64,000 bases of DNA from Syntrophomonas zehnderi OL-4 (GTDB lineage Bacteria > Bacillota > Syntrophomonadia > Syntrophomonadales > Syntrophomonadaceae). The notes under the pieces were generated by a model. The model searched no databases, was not told where the DNA came from, and saw only the letters and a list, made by a program, of their open reading frames with translations. The stretch is taken from assembly GCF_000983115.1 (NCBI RefSeq), contig NZ_CGIH01000038.1:18128-82127 (forward strand), written 5' to 3'. Shown here in pieces: positions 17,348 to 26,461 of the stretch; within the stretch, counting starts at the first letter, position 1, and each line of letters begins with the position of its first letter. The position numbers and the translations under genes were made by a program.

Positions 17348-18336
17348 GCCTTTCTAGATGGATTATACAAACACCAGCTGTCTTCCGACATGATACTGCC
17401 ATTATAGTAATTGGCTCGAGCTCGGCAGCCACCACAGCTTGTTTTATAATCACAGATGCCGCATTTGCCTTCATAATCCATAGTTCTTAGCTCCTTTAGA
17501 ACCGGATTGTCAGACCAAATCTGGTGAAACGGAATTTCCCTAACGTTGCCCAGATACATATTCATATAGGCACAGGGCTGTACATCTCCCTTTGGGCTTA
17601 TTATACAGTAACTAATCCCGGCCAGACATCCTCTGGAAAAACGCAGGGGGATACCCTTTTTGTCCGCAACACGGATAAACTGCGGGGCACAGGTCGGCTT
17701 AATTTCAATCGGCACATTTTTTTGCTTTTCCATCAAGCGGGCAATGGTTTTTTCATATATTTCCACCCGCAATGCCTCTTCTTCAATATTTACAGCTCGG
17801 CCGGTAGGCACCAGGAAAAACACATGATGCGCCATAGCCCCTAGTTCTACCGCAAAATCAGTGATTGCCTCCAGTTCGTCAACATTCCAATCCATAACCG
17901 TCGTATGGATTTGAAAAGGTATACCGGCCTCTTTTAAATTGTTTATGCCGTTCATGGTTAATTCAGAAGTATTTTCCAGCTTACGGAAAGCATCATTTTT
18001 TTCCGGAATCAGGGTATCCAAACTAACCCCGGCTGCCAGGAAGCCAGCTTCTTTCAGTTGATGCGCCGTCTTCGGCGTAATCAGGGTAGCATTGGTTCCC
18101 AGCACCGGACGTAACCCCTGTTGACGGGCATAGGCACCAAGTTCATAGATATCCGGTCTAAGTAGTGGCTCTCCGCCACTGAAAATCATGATTTTAAAAC
18201 CGGCTTTTTTAATTTCCTCAATGAGTGTGCGGGCTTCATTTGTATCAAGCTCGTCCGCAGCTTTGGCGCCGGCATCTCGATAACAATGGTCACAAAACAT
18301 ATTGCATTGATTGGTGGTATTCCAGGAAACCAGCAT
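17344..18336 (-). CDS. ahbD: Radical SAM heme synthase, AhbD/NirJ2 type
   Basis: 330 residues. Opens MLVSWNTTNQCNMFCDHCYR, with the radical SAM cysteines C11, C15 and C18, then FSGGEPLLRPDIYELG. The C-terminal SPASM-like region carries further cysteines (CLAGISYC, QPCAYMN, CGICDYKTSCGGC). Known AhbD converts Fe-coproporphyrin III to heme by oxidative decarboxylation of two propionates. I assign AhbD, not AhbC, because the short N-terminus and first motif match the NirJ2 type, while the gene at 19444 matches NirJ1. The role assignment between the two radical SAM genes is an inference from family style. Confidence 0.82.
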   Translation of the reverse strand: MLVSWNTTNQCNMFCDHCYRDAGAKAADELDTNEARTLIEEIKKAGFKIMIFSGGEPLLRPDIYELGAYARQQGLRPVLGTNATLITPKTAHQLKEAGFLAAGVSLDTLIPEKNDAFRKLENTSELTMNGINNLKEAGIPFQIHTTVMDWNVDELEAITDFAVELGAMAHHVFFLVPTGRAVNIEEEALRVEIYEKTIARLMEKQKNVPIEIKPTCAPQFIRVADKKGIPLRFSRGCLAGISYCIISPKGDVQPCAYMNMYLGNVREIPFHQIWSDNPVLKELRTMDYEGKCGICDYKTSCGGCRARANYYNGSIMSEDSWCLYNPSRKA

Positions 18337-18459
18337 TTACTTCGATTAATAGTCCCGGTCAATAATCAAGCTATTTTAAATTATTAACCTAACTATTTAA
18401 CCTTCCCCCTCTCTCCGTAATGACACAGGAGAACCGACCCCTTGTTCTCTTGGTCTGGT

Positions 18460-19431
18460 TTAAATAAGGCGAGCCATATCTTTGGCTGCGTAGGTAATAA
18501 TCAAATCAGCTCCGGCCCTTTTAATTGAGGTCATTACTTCCAGCATTACCGTCTCTTCATGGATCCACCCCTGAGCAGCAGCTGCTTTTATAATACTATA
18601 TTCCCCGCTCACATTGTAAGCTGCCGTAGGCATTCCAAATTTCTCCTTGACGGCTTTAATTACATCCAGATAGGCCAGAGCCGGTTTAACCATTACAATA
18701 TCGGCTCCTTCAAGAATATCCAGTTCAACTTCGCGCAGGGCCTCATTTATGTTGCCAGGATCCATCTGGTAGCTGCGCCGATCTCCAAATTTTGGTGCAC
18801 AGTCCGCAGCATCCCTAAACGGTCCGTAAAAACTTGATGCAAATTTGGCGGCATAGGACATGATAGGCAGGTTTTCAAAACCCATTTCATCCAATCGATT
18901 TCTGATAAATCCTACCCGCCCGTCCATCATATCCGATGGCGCTACCAGGTCACAGCCGGCCCGGGCATGGGACAATGCTTCTTCGGCCAACAGTTCCAGG
19001 GTGCGATCATTGTCCACGGTCTGATCTGGATTCAGTACACCGCAATGTCCATGACTGGTATATTCACACAGGCATACATCCGTAATAACCATCAACTCCG
19101 GGCTGATATCCTTGATTTTTTTGGTAGCCTCCTGTACCGGCCCATGATCACTGGCGGCCTCACTTCCCAGAGGATCTTTGTGCTCAGGGATACCAAACAG
19201 CAAAACCGCTGGTATTCCTAAAGCCTCCAGTTCTTTTATTTCTTTATCCAACAGATCTACGGAATACTGGTTAACACCCGGCATCGAAGTAATCGGGTTT
19301 TTTTTCTCCTTACCCGGGCAGACAAATAGCGGATAGATAAAGTCATTTACAGATAAACGGGTTTCTCTTACCATACTACGCAGTGTTTCATTGGCTCGCA
19401 GTCGTCTCATTCTGTTGTGCGGAAAAGCCAT
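18460..19431 (-). CDS. hemB: Porphobilinogen synthase (ALA dehydratase)
   Basis: 323 residues. Condenses two 5-aminolevulinates to porphobilinogen. Motifs include [20 protein letters not shown], the metal-binding [50 protein letters not shown] (Schiff-base Lys) and [11 protein letters not shown] (second Lys). The three cysteines of the first metal site indicate a zinc-dependent form. ATG at 19431 follows AAGGAGCTGAGAGG. Placed between the two NirJ-like genes in the same operon. Confidence 0.97.
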   Translation of the reverse strand: MAFPHNRMRRLRANETLRSMVRETRLSVNDFIYPLFVCPGKEKKNPITSMPGVNQYSVDLLDKEIKELEALGIPAVLLFGIPEHKDPLGSEAASDHGPVQEATKKIKDISPELMVITDVCLCEYTSHGHCGVLNPDQTVDNDRTLELLAEEALSHARAGCDLVAPSDMMDGRVGFIRNRLDEMGFENLPIMSYAAKFASSFYGPFRDAADCAPKFGDRRSYQMDPGNINEALREVELDILEGADIVMVKPALAYLDVIKAVKEKFGMPTAAYNVSGEYSIIKAAAAQGWIHEETVMLEVMTSIKRAGADLIITYAAKDMARLI

Positions 19432-19443
19432 CCTCTCAGCTCC

Positions 19444-20616
19444 TTATGGTGCGATCTCATCCTTATCGAGATAGCAGGCTGGATCTTCAGCCCAAATATC
19501 ATTGTAAACCGCCCGGGCTCTGATTCTACATCCAGAACACAGTGGTTTGTAGGTACAATCAGCACATTTGCCTTTTACATGCTGCTCTTTGACTCTTAAT
19601 TTTACCATTAATTCATCATCTGAATTCCATATCTGGCTAAAGGGTGTTTCTTTCACATTACCTACGGTGTAATCCTGCCAAAATTGACAAGGATGAACAT
19701 TTCCCCGGGCATCTACATTGGCAAACTTGGTTCCGGCTGAACAGCCGCCATGCATTTTCAGCAGATGTATGACTTCATCGGCCCGTTCGGGGTTATTTTT
19801 TTTGATGCTATTATATAGGTAAATACCATCGGCATGGTTGTCAGTAGTTAATATCTCAGTCTCAATGCCGCGTTTATTTAAATCCAGGGTTTTTTGACTG
19901 ACCAGATCCAAAATAGCCCGTTTTTCTTCCCGGTTGGTGTCCATATCCATCATTTCATGTCCCCGGCCGGCGTAAACCAAATGATACATACAGAAGCGGG
20001 GGATTTTTTCTTCCTCTATTATTTCAAAAATACGCGGCAGATCAGCCTGGTTATAGCGATTGACTGTAAACCGCAAACCGGTTTTAACGCCCTGGCTCAA
20101 ACAGGCCCGCACCCCTTTTATAGCTTGGTCAAAAGCTCCGGCTTTATTGCGGAAATCATCATGCGTCTCAGGAGCGCCATCAATACTTATGCCTACATAC
20201 TGAAACCCGGCCTTTTTAATCTCACGGGCCACATCCTCATCAATCAAGGTTCCATTGGTGGATATCACAGGTCTTAAGCCTTTTTCCGCCGCCATTTTTC
20301 CCAGATGAAAAATATCCTTGCGTAACAGGGGTTCCCCCCCGGAAAAAAGCAATACCGGAACTTTCATCTGGGCCAAATCAGAGATCATATTCTCCGCTTG
20401 CGTCGTTGTTAATTCGTGATCATAATTATGATCTTCAGCATCTATATAACAATGCTTGCAACGCAGATTGCAGCGCTGGGTCGTGTTCCATACCACCAGC
20501 GGCCGGTTAAGATCAGAGAATTGCAATAATTGCGGGGGTACTTCTTCCCTGCCGCTATGCTGAATAACCTCGGAAACGGTTGCGGTGCCACACAGTAATT
20601 TCGTACATCCAATCAT
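19444..20616 (-). CDS. ahbC: Radical SAM Fe-coproporphyrin III synthase, AhbC/NirJ1 type
   Basis: 390 residues from ATG at 20616 (AGAAGGAG upstream); a longer frame to 20667 would overlap the previous gene and is rejected. Radical SAM cysteines C49, C53 and C56 in CNLRCKHC, FSGGEPLLRKDIFHLG, and a C-terminal SPASM-like set (GGCSAGTKFANVD, HPCQFWQDYTVG, CADCTYKPLCSGCRIRA, EDPACYL). Known AhbC removes the acetate groups of didecarboxysiroheme to form Fe-coproporphyrin III. The GRGHEMMDMD stretch and the length match NirJ1. The ribosome site lies in the end of cobA-hemD, so the genes are coupled. Confidence 0.84.
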   Translation of the reverse strand: MIGCTKLLCGTATVSEVIQHSGREEVPPQLLQFSDLNRPLVVWNTTQRCNLRCKHCYIDAEDHNYDHELTTTQAENMISDLAQMKVPVLLFSGGEPLLRKDIFHLGKMAAEKGLRPVISTNGTLIDEDVAREIKKAGFQYVGISIDGAPETHDDFRNKAGAFDQAIKGVRACLSQGVKTGLRFTVNRYNQADLPRIFEIIEEEKIPRFCMYHLVYAGRGHEMMDMDTNREEKRAILDLVSQKTLDLNKRGIETEILTTDNHADGIYLYNSIKKNNPERADEVIHLLKMHGGCSAGTKFANVDARGNVHPCQFWQDYTVGNVKETPFSQIWNSDDELMVKLRVKEQHVKGKCADCTYKPLCSGCRIRARAVYNDIWAEDPACYLDKDEIAP

Positions 20617-20623
20617 AATTTGA

Positions 20624-22177
20624 TCACTCCTTCTTAAGCTGCGCTTTCTTCTTGTTGGCATCGACATCCCTTAATAAAGCATCAACAAGGCCATCAATAG
20701 TGTATTTTTCTGCTGTTATATCAACGTTAAAGCCGTTTTCCTGAGCAGTTTTTGCAGTAATAGGTCCAATACAGCTTATTTTGGTCTGCCGATTTAGTAT
20801 TTGCACCTGTTCTTGGCCGATTATATTTACGAAATTCGTAACCGTTGAAGAACTGGTAAATGTAATATAGTCCAGACCTGCATTAAACATCTCATCCCAA
20901 TCCGCCCGGTTGGCACTTTTAGGGATAACCGCCTGGTAGAGATAACATTCATCCACCTGGGCGCCCATTTCCCGCAAACTCTGCGGCAAAATCTCCCGAG
21001 CTCCCCGGGCCCGGGGTAAAAGCACCTTTTGTCCAGGCGTAATAAGATTCCCTAGTTTTTCTATGATACCTTCGGCTTTATATTCCTCCGGAATAATATC
21101 AATCACTAGACCGCGGTTTTCTAAATTGGCAGCCGTAGCCGGGCCAATCGCACATATCTTAAGGCCGGACAAACTGCGGATATCTCTGCCCTGCCCCCGC
21201 AATTTCTTAAAAAATATATCAACGGCATTTGTGCTGGTAAATATCAGCCAATCATATTCTCCCAGGCTTTCAAACGACTGATAAAGGTTTTTAAGGTCGA
21301 CTTCTTCTTTAATCTCTATAGTCGGAAACTCTATAGCCTTTCCGCCTAACTGCCGAATCTTTTCTGCCAATACGCTGGCTTGAGTTCTGGATCTGGTAAC
21401 CAAAATACGCTGACCCCAGAGGGGTTTGTTTTCAAGCCACATCAGGCTCTGGCGCAGGTTCACCGTATCTCCTACCACTATGATGGCCGGGGGCTGTAAG
21501 TCCGCCCGGACTACCCTCTCCACTATATCCTCCAGGGTGCCTGATACTACTTCCTGATCGGCTCGGGTTCCATTTCTGATTAAAGCCACCGGGGTCTGTG
21601 GGCTACGTCCATTCGTCACCAACTGGGTAACAATATATTCCAGGTTTTCAACTCCCATTAGAAAAACCAAGGTGCCTATTCCAGTCGATATTTGGGCCCA
21701 GTTAATTGAGCTGATTTCTTTACCCGGCCTCTCATGACCAGTAATAACGGCAAAACTGGAAGTAGCTTCCCGGTGGGTTACGGGTATGCCGGCATAGGCA
21801 GGCACGGCAATAGCCGATGTTATGCCGGGTATCACGGCAAAATCAAAACCGTTTTCCCTTACATATAGGGCTTCCTCTCCGCCCCGTCCGAACACAAACG
21901 GATCTCCGCCTTTTAAGCGTACTACCAGTTTTCCTTGGGCAGCCTTCTTGACTAAAAGCGCATTTATTTCATCTTGATTAAGGGTGTGTTGACTGGATGC
22001 TTTGCCTACATAGATCAACTCCGCATCTGGGTTAGCATATGCCAGTATTTCCTCCCCAACCAAGCGATCATAAACGACTACCTCCGCCTCCTGGAGAACC
22101 TGTTTGCCTTTTATCGTGAACAATCCCGGATCGCCTGGTCCGGCCCCCACCAGATAAACAAATCCCTTTTTATCCAT
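20624..22177 (-). CDS. cobA-hemD: Uroporphyrinogen-III methyltransferase / synthase fusion
   Basis: 517 residues. Residues 1 to about 245 are uroporphyrinogen-III C-methyltransferase (VYLVGAGPGDPGLFTIKGK, VVRLKGGDPFVFGRGGEEA, VIPGITSAIAVPAYAGIPV, VVGDTVNLR), making precorrin-2. Residues about 255-505 are uroporphyrinogen-III synthase (ILVTRSRTQASVLAEKIRQLG, DWLIFTSTNAV, ITFTSSSTVTNFV). The fusion is common in Clostridia and joins ring closure to the first methylation, which channels uroporphyrinogen III towards siroheme. Start at 22177 is two bases past the hemC stop. Confidence 0.95.
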   Translation of the reverse strand: MDKKGFVYLVGAGPGDPGLFTIKGKQVLQEAEVVVYDRLVGEEILAYANPDAELIYVGKASSQHTLNQDEINALLVKKAAQGKLVVRLKGGDPFVFGRGGEEALYVRENGFDFAVIPGITSAIAVPAYAGIPVTHREATSSFAVITGHERPGKEISSINWAQISTGIGTLVFLMGVENLEYIVTQLVTNGRSPQTPVALIRNGTRADQEVVSGTLEDIVERVVRADLQPPAIIVVGDTVNLRQSLMWLENKPLWGQRILVTRSRTQASVLAEKIRQLGGKAIEFPTIEIKEEVDLKNLYQSFESLGEYDWLIFTSTNAVDIFFKKLRGQGRDIRSLSGLKICAIGPATAANLENRGLVIDIIPEEYKAEGIIEKLGNLITPGQKVLLPRARGAREILPQSLREMGAQVDECYLYQAVIPKSANRADWDEMFNAGLDYITFTSSSTVTNFVNIIGQEQVQILNRQTKISCIGPITAKTAQENGFNVDITAEKYTIDGLVDALLRDVDANKKKAQLKKE

Positions 22178-22179
22178 GT

Positions 22180-23160
22180 TTAATCTCCCAGTCCTTTTAT
22201 TTCTTCCAGTATTTGTCCGGCCCCTGCCCTAAGAAGGCTTGCGGCCAGGCCTTGTCCAGCTTCCTTGACCTGACGGACAGTTGCCTGCCGCACAGAAAAA
22301 TCTGTCAAAAATTCATAGTCGAGCGGTAACTCAATTTCAACTGAATCTTTGTAAACCTGGCTGCCATCCAGAGCAGCGACCAATCCTTCGATAAGAACTT
22401 TGCTTTCAGTTACTCTGGCCAGGCAAGCTATCGGCACCTGGCAGCCGCCTTCCAGTTCAGCCAAAAAAGCTCTTTCCGCACTCGTTTCCAGCCAGCATTC
22501 GGTATCGTTGATTGATTCCAGGATGCTACGAACCGGCACATCATCCCGGCGAATCTCGACTGCCACGGCTCCCTGACCGACTGCAGGCAATATTTGTTCA
22601 ACTGGAATAATCTGACTGATGCTGTCGACAAAGCCGAGACGTTTAACCCCGGCGAAGGCCAGGATAATGCCATCAAGTTGCTCCTCATGCATTTTTCTGA
22701 TGCGGGTCTCGACATTACCGCGCATATTTACCAGTTCAAGATCCGGCCGCAAGGCTTTTAATTGAGCTATGCGGCGCAGGCTGGAGGTTCCAATTACGGC
22801 CCCCTGCGGTAAGGTTTGCAGGGTGTACCCCTGCGGAGATATCAGTACATCCTGGGGTATTTCCCTTTTCAAAACTGCGCCCAGGGCTAGTCCCTCACCT
22901 AAAACCGAAGGCAGGTCTTTCATGCTATGTACGGCCAGATCAATACGGTTGGCCAAGAGTTCATTTTCGATTTCCCGGGTAAACAGCCCCTTATCACCGA
23001 TCTGAGCCAAGGGGACATCCAAAATCTTGTCACCCTTGGTTTTAATAATAACGATTTCTATATTCAGTTCAGGCATCCGGGCAGATATTTGGCGGGCGAC
23101 ATACTCTGCCTGCCAGATCGCCAGTTTACTTCCCCTGGTTCCCAATCTTAAAACTTGCAT
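22180..23160 (-). CDS. hemC: Hydroxymethylbilane synthase
   Basis: 326 residues. Polymerises four porphobilinogens to hydroxymethylbilane. Signatures: LRLGTRGSKLAIWQAEYVA, FTREIENELLANRIDLAVHSMKDLP split over residues 60-90, GTSSLRRIAQLKALRPDL, RGNVETRIRKM, and AFLAELEGGCQVPIAC with the dipyrromethane-binding Cys. Overlaps the end of hemA by 35 bases, so the two are co-translated. Slightly longer than usual at the C-terminus. Confidence 0.97.
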   Translation of the reverse strand: MQVLRLGTRGSKLAIWQAEYVARQISARMPELNIEIVIIKTKGDKILDVPLAQIGDKGLFTREIENELLANRIDLAVHSMKDLPSVLGEGLALGAVLKREIPQDVLISPQGYTLQTLPQGAVIGTSSLRRIAQLKALRPDLELVNMRGNVETRIRKMHEEQLDGIILAFAGVKRLGFVDSISQIIPVEQILPAVGQGAVAVEIRRDDVPVRSILESINDTECWLETSAERAFLAELEGGCQVPIACLARVTESKVLIEGLVAALDGSQVYKDSVEIELPLDYEFLTDFSVRQATVRQVKEAGQGLAASLLRAGAGQILEEIKGLGD

Positions 23161-24445
23161 AATATTCCTCTTTCTTATGATCTGGTTCTAATTCAAATAG
23201 TTTTTTAACCATTTCGGCATACAGGTGTCCTTGATTACTGGATGCTATTTTTTTTAAATTAAGCACCGGTGATCTTAACAACTGATTGACGATGGAGCCC
23301 GCCATATTCTGAATAATCATCTGTTCCCGTTCGGAAACTTTACCTAAACGGTTAAATGCCCTTTTTAGTTCATTTTGTTTAATCGTCTCACCATAGCTTT
23401 TTAAGGCCGTAATTACCGGAACAACATACAGCGTGGCCAGCCACTGGTTAAATTCATCCAGTTGCCCGGAAATAATGTCTTCGGCCAAGAGGGCTGCTTG
23501 GCGGCGTTCCTGATAGCTGACATTTATAAAATCCTGCAAATCATCGATATCGTGTACAGACACACCTTCAATCCGGCTCAAATCGGCTTCAACATCTCGG
23601 GGAACCGCAATATCGATAAAAATTATATTGCGTCCCCGGCGCTGACGCAATATATCTCCGCAGTTGTCCTCCCTGATAACGCAGTGATTAGCGGCTGTAC
23701 AACTAATAACGATATCCGCGTTTAAAAGCTCATTAGGTAAATCATCAAAGCGAACCGCCCGCCCCTTAAAAAGATCGGCCATTTGCACGGCTTTTTCATA
23801 TGAACGGTTGGATACAATTACCGAATTAACCCCCTGCTCCATTAAATAGCGGGTGGTTAATTCGCCTGTTTCCCCGGCGCCTACCACCAAAGCGGTTTTA
23901 TCCCGAAGTGAACCGAACCTATCCAGAGCCAGATCAACTGCCGCGAAACTAACCGATACCGGGTGCTGATCTATTTTGGTTTCGGTGCGTACTTTTTTGC
24001 CAACGTAGAGGGCTTTTTGAAACAGCGAATTCAAAACTGTATCGGTCGCGCCTTGCTCATGCGCTTTTTGATAGCCCTCCTTCACCTGGCCCAAAATCTG
24101 AGTCTCTCCCAAAATCATGGAATCCAGCCCCGAACTTACCCTGAACAGATGGGCTATGGCGTCATAACAGTCAGACTGATAGCAATACATATCGAATTCT
24201 TCTGCGGATAGACCGGAATATTCCATAAGATATGCCTTTAGAAATTCCTGTCCTTCCTGAATATCCCGTACGGTTGCATATAACTCAGTTCGGTTGCAGG
24301 TATTGATAATAACAATGCCTTCAATAAAATGTGAACTTTTTATTTGCTTATAGGCATCTGCCAGTTCCGGATCGGAAAAGGTACATTTTTCCCTGATTTC
24401 AACCGGAGCTGTGCGATGATTTAATCCCGCCAGGAGGACATACAT
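23126..24445 (-). CDS. hemA: Glutamyl-tRNA reductase
   Basis: 439 residues. Reduces glutamyl-tRNA(Glu) to glutamate-1-semialdehyde, the entry to the C5 pathway. Motifs: LAGLNHRTAPVEIREK, IINTCNRTELYA with the catalytic Cys, SSGLDSMILGETQILGQVK, VVGAGETGELTTRYLMEQG (NADPH domain) and IDIAVPRDVEADLSRIEGV. Starts 25 bases inside the preceding met8-like gene. The C-terminal dimerisation helix is present. Confidence 0.97.
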   Translation of the reverse strand: MYVLLAGLNHRTAPVEIREKCTFSDPELADAYKQIKSSHFIEGIVIINTCNRTELYATVRDIQEGQEFLKAYLMEYSGLSAEEFDMYCYQSDCYDAIAHLFRVSSGLDSMILGETQILGQVKEGYQKAHEQGATDTVLNSLFQKALYVGKKVRTETKIDQHPVSVSFAAVDLALDRFGSLRDKTALVVGAGETGELTTRYLMEQGVNSVIVSNRSYEKAVQMADLFKGRAVRFDDLPNELLNADIVISCTAANHCVIREDNCGDILRQRRGRNIIFIDIAVPRDVEADLSRIEGVSVHDIDDLQDFINVSYQERRQAALLAEDIISGQLDEFNQWLATLYVVPVITALKSYGETIKQNELKRAFNRLGKVSEREQMIIQNMAGSIVNQLLRSPVLNLKKIASSNQGHLYAEMVKKLFELEPDHKKEEYYASFKIGNQGK

Positions 24446-25062
24446 TCTTTGATCCGCTCCTCTACCTTTTCATCCTGACCGGCCTTAATTAATTCCAATA
24501 AATCTGAATCAACCAGCCGGGAGAATATTTCCCTACGTTGGGTAATGTCCAAATCAGAAGCTTTTACTTCCTCGCGCAAACGCCCCAATATGTCAACATA
24601 TTCGCCGTGTTCCCAGCCTATGATATCTTCCAATTCTCGCCGCAGACGGGCCGCATAAAGGGGGCTTTTCCCCTCAGTTGACACAGCTAGGGCCAAGGAA
24701 TTTCTTCTTAAAACCGAGGGTACATAGAAATCACAATTAGGAGGATCATCCACAGCATTTACCAGGATTCCCTGTTCCCTACACAACTCTGTGATCATCT
24801 GGTTTAATTGCCCGGTATCTGTAGCAATAAAGACCATGAAGGCTCCCATCAGATCCTGGACCTGGAATTCCCTGGGAATCCATTCCACCAGACCCTCGTC
24901 GGCCCATGCAGCAATATTGTTTTCCACCCTGGGACTTACCAGCCGAACCCGGGCTTCATGCTCTAATAAGTTGGCTGCTTTTCTTTCGGCTACCTGTCCT
25001 CCGCCTACAATCAAGCAGTTCTTACCGACTAGGTTTAAAAATATTGGATATAAGTGTGCCAT
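24421..25062 (-). CDS. Precorrin-2 dehydrogenase / sirohydrochlorin ferrochelatase, Met8-like
   Basis: 213 residues from ATG at 25062 (GGGGGG just upstream; a longer frame to 25143 lacks a site). Begins MAHLYPIFLNLVGKNCLIVG followed by GGQVAERKAANLLEHEARV, a Rossmann NAD domain of the CysG-N/Met8 type, with VNAVDDPPNCDFYVPSVLRR and STEGKSPLYAARLRRELE, the usual signature. It oxidises precorrin-2 to sirohydrochlorin and probably inserts Fe2+, giving siroheme for the Ahb branch. First gene of the heme operon. Full ferrochelatase activity is assumed from homologues. Confidence 0.9.
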   Translation of the reverse strand: MAHLYPIFLNLVGKNCLIVGGGQVAERKAANLLEHEARVRLVSPRVENNIAAWADEGLVEWIPREFQVQDLMGAFMVFIATDTGQLNQMITELCREQGILVNAVDDPPNCDFYVPSVLRRNSLALAVSTEGKSPLYAARLRRELEDIIGWEHGEYVDILGRLREEVKASDLDITQRREIFSRLVDSDLLELIKAGQDEKVEERIKECMSSWRD

Positions 25063-25242
25063 AATTCCCCCCCAGATACGTTGTCTTCGTAATAAGCAAA
25101 AAAGGTACCGCCTATTTTGGTGCATATTGTACCGGATGCCCAATATGTCGGACTGGCGCCAACGGCTCCTAAAAGGGCACCTGTTTGCCTTGTAATTATT
25201 TTACAGCTATTATTAAATTCTGGTTTAACGTCTACCTCCGTA

Positions 25243-25269
25243 TTAAAAAAAGGCCTGTTATCAGACCTA
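25243..25269 (-). terminator. Terminator of tatA
   Basis: AGGTCTG-ATAA-CAGGCCT on the minus strand followed by seven T; it overlaps the last bases of tatA. Confidence 0.85.
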
Positions 25270-25449
25270 ATTTTTTTCTTTTTCGTCTAGCTCGTCAAAT
25301 TCTTCTTCTTTGGCTTTCCTGAAGCTCTGAATGGCTTTACCCATTGACTCCCCGACCTTAGGCAGTTTTCCCGGCCCTACCACGATGAGTACAATAGCTA
25401 GAATTAGAATCAGTTCCCAGGGGCCAAAATTCCCAATTATTCCGAACAA
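25267..25449 (-). CDS. tatA: Sec-independent translocase subunit TatA
   Basis: 60 residues: a short N-terminal region, one hydrophobic helix (PWELILILAIVLIVVG), the hinge PGKLPKVGESMGKAI, an amphipathic helix and an acidic charged tail (EEEFDELDEKEKN). Typical TatA. It oligomerises with TatC to export folded, often cofactor-loaded proteins. TTG start at 25449 behind AAGGAGGGAATTATT. tatC lies 160 bases upstream on the same strand. Confidence 0.95.
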   Translation of the reverse strand: MFGIIGNFGPWELILILAIVLIVVGPGKLPKVGESMGKAIQSFRKAKEEEFDELDEKEKN

Positions 25450-25608
25450 AATAATTCCCTCCTTAAATCGTCTGATCCCTTCAAAATCCTAATATTATGG
25501 CACTATTTGTTAAAAAATAGCCTTAGAGCAAACCTTCTTTAGTGTTATTATGACAACAAAGCAAGGCTTTGTAAAGGATGTCTCCAAGCTCAGTTTCGGT
25601 ATAATCAG

Positions 25609-26442
25609 TTATCCTTCTTCCGTCTGTTGGTCAACTTGATTTTCAACTGGACTCACCACATTTTCGGGGTTTTTGGATTTTTTGTTCTTTTTTCGGGATT
25701 TCTTTTTTTCGCGTTCTTCATTAGGGGTAGCCCAGCGAGCCACCAAAACACTCACTTCATATAAAAAATACATCGGTATGCCCATCATACACTGGGAAAT
25801 AGGATCCGGACCCGGGGTTAGGGCAGCGGCCAGAATAAATATCACCAGCAAGGCGTATTTTCTGTTTCTGGCCAAGGCTTCATGGGTAACCCAGCCCATT
25901 TTAGCCAGAAAAAATATGATTACCGGTAATTCGAAAACCAGCCCAAAAGGTATGGTGAAGGCCATTATAAATGACACATACTGATCCACCTTGAACATGG
26001 TGTCTAAATTTTCGCCGGCTATAAAAATAAAAAATTTTAATATCAGCGGTAAGACGCCAAAATACGCAAATACCACCCCAACAACGAATAAAAGAATAGT
26101 TATGGGGAAAAGTATATAGATATATTTTCTTTCACTGGGATATAAGGCCGGTTTTATAAACCCCCACAGGGATATAACCACTACCGGAAACGCCACGACA
26201 AAACCGGCCAAAAAAGCCAGTTTAAGTTTCACGAAAAAGGCCTCGGTTACCCCGGTAACGACAAGTTTTTCATTAAGGCCCCGCAAAGGGGAGATGATAA
26301 AAGATAGGATTTGTTCATTATACGAAAAGCAAATTACGGCGGCAACAATAATAGCTATCAAGCTAATTATTATAGCCTTCCTGAGGGCCTCCAAATGCTC
26401 TATAATAGTCTGCTTGTCCTCTGGAGTCATGTCACCGAACAC
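25609..26442 (-). CDS. tatC: Sec-independent translocase subunit TatC
   Basis: About 277 residues with six membrane helices. Core begins MTPEDKQTIIEHLEALRKA (the conserved HLxELR-type motif), followed by family features such as GFIKPALYPSERKYIYILFP and FGLVFELPVIIFFLAKMGWV. The C-terminal 40 residues are lysine-rich and then acidic (EKKKSRKKNKKSKN), longer than usual and cytoplasmic. I choose GTG at 26442, with GGGGGAAC before it; ATG at 26430 is the alternative, and the frame beyond is unlikely. It recognises twin-arginine signal peptides. Confidence 0.92.
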   Translation of the reverse strand: MFGDMTPEDKQTIIEHLEALRKAIIISLIAIIVAAVICFSYNEQILSFIISPLRGLNEKLVVTGVTEAFFVKLKLAFLAGFVVAFPVVVISLWGFIKPALYPSERKYIYILFPITILLFVVGVVFAYFGVLPLILKFFIFIAGENLDTMFKVDQYVSFIMAFTIPFGLVFELPVIIFFLAKMGWVTHEALARNRKYALLVIFILAAALTPGPDPISQCMMGIPMYFLYEVSVLVARWATPNEEREKKKSRKKNKKSKNPENVVSPVENQVDQQTEEG

Positions 26443-26461
26443 CAGCGTTCCCCCGTTCCCC

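Noticed and set aside
17344..20616. Heme d1 (nir) biosynthesis instead of heme
   Set aside because: NirJ-like and NirD/L-like proteins also occur in heme d1 synthesis, but no nitrite reductase or NirE/F/N genes are present and the cluster contains complete early heme genes; the Ahb route explains it better.
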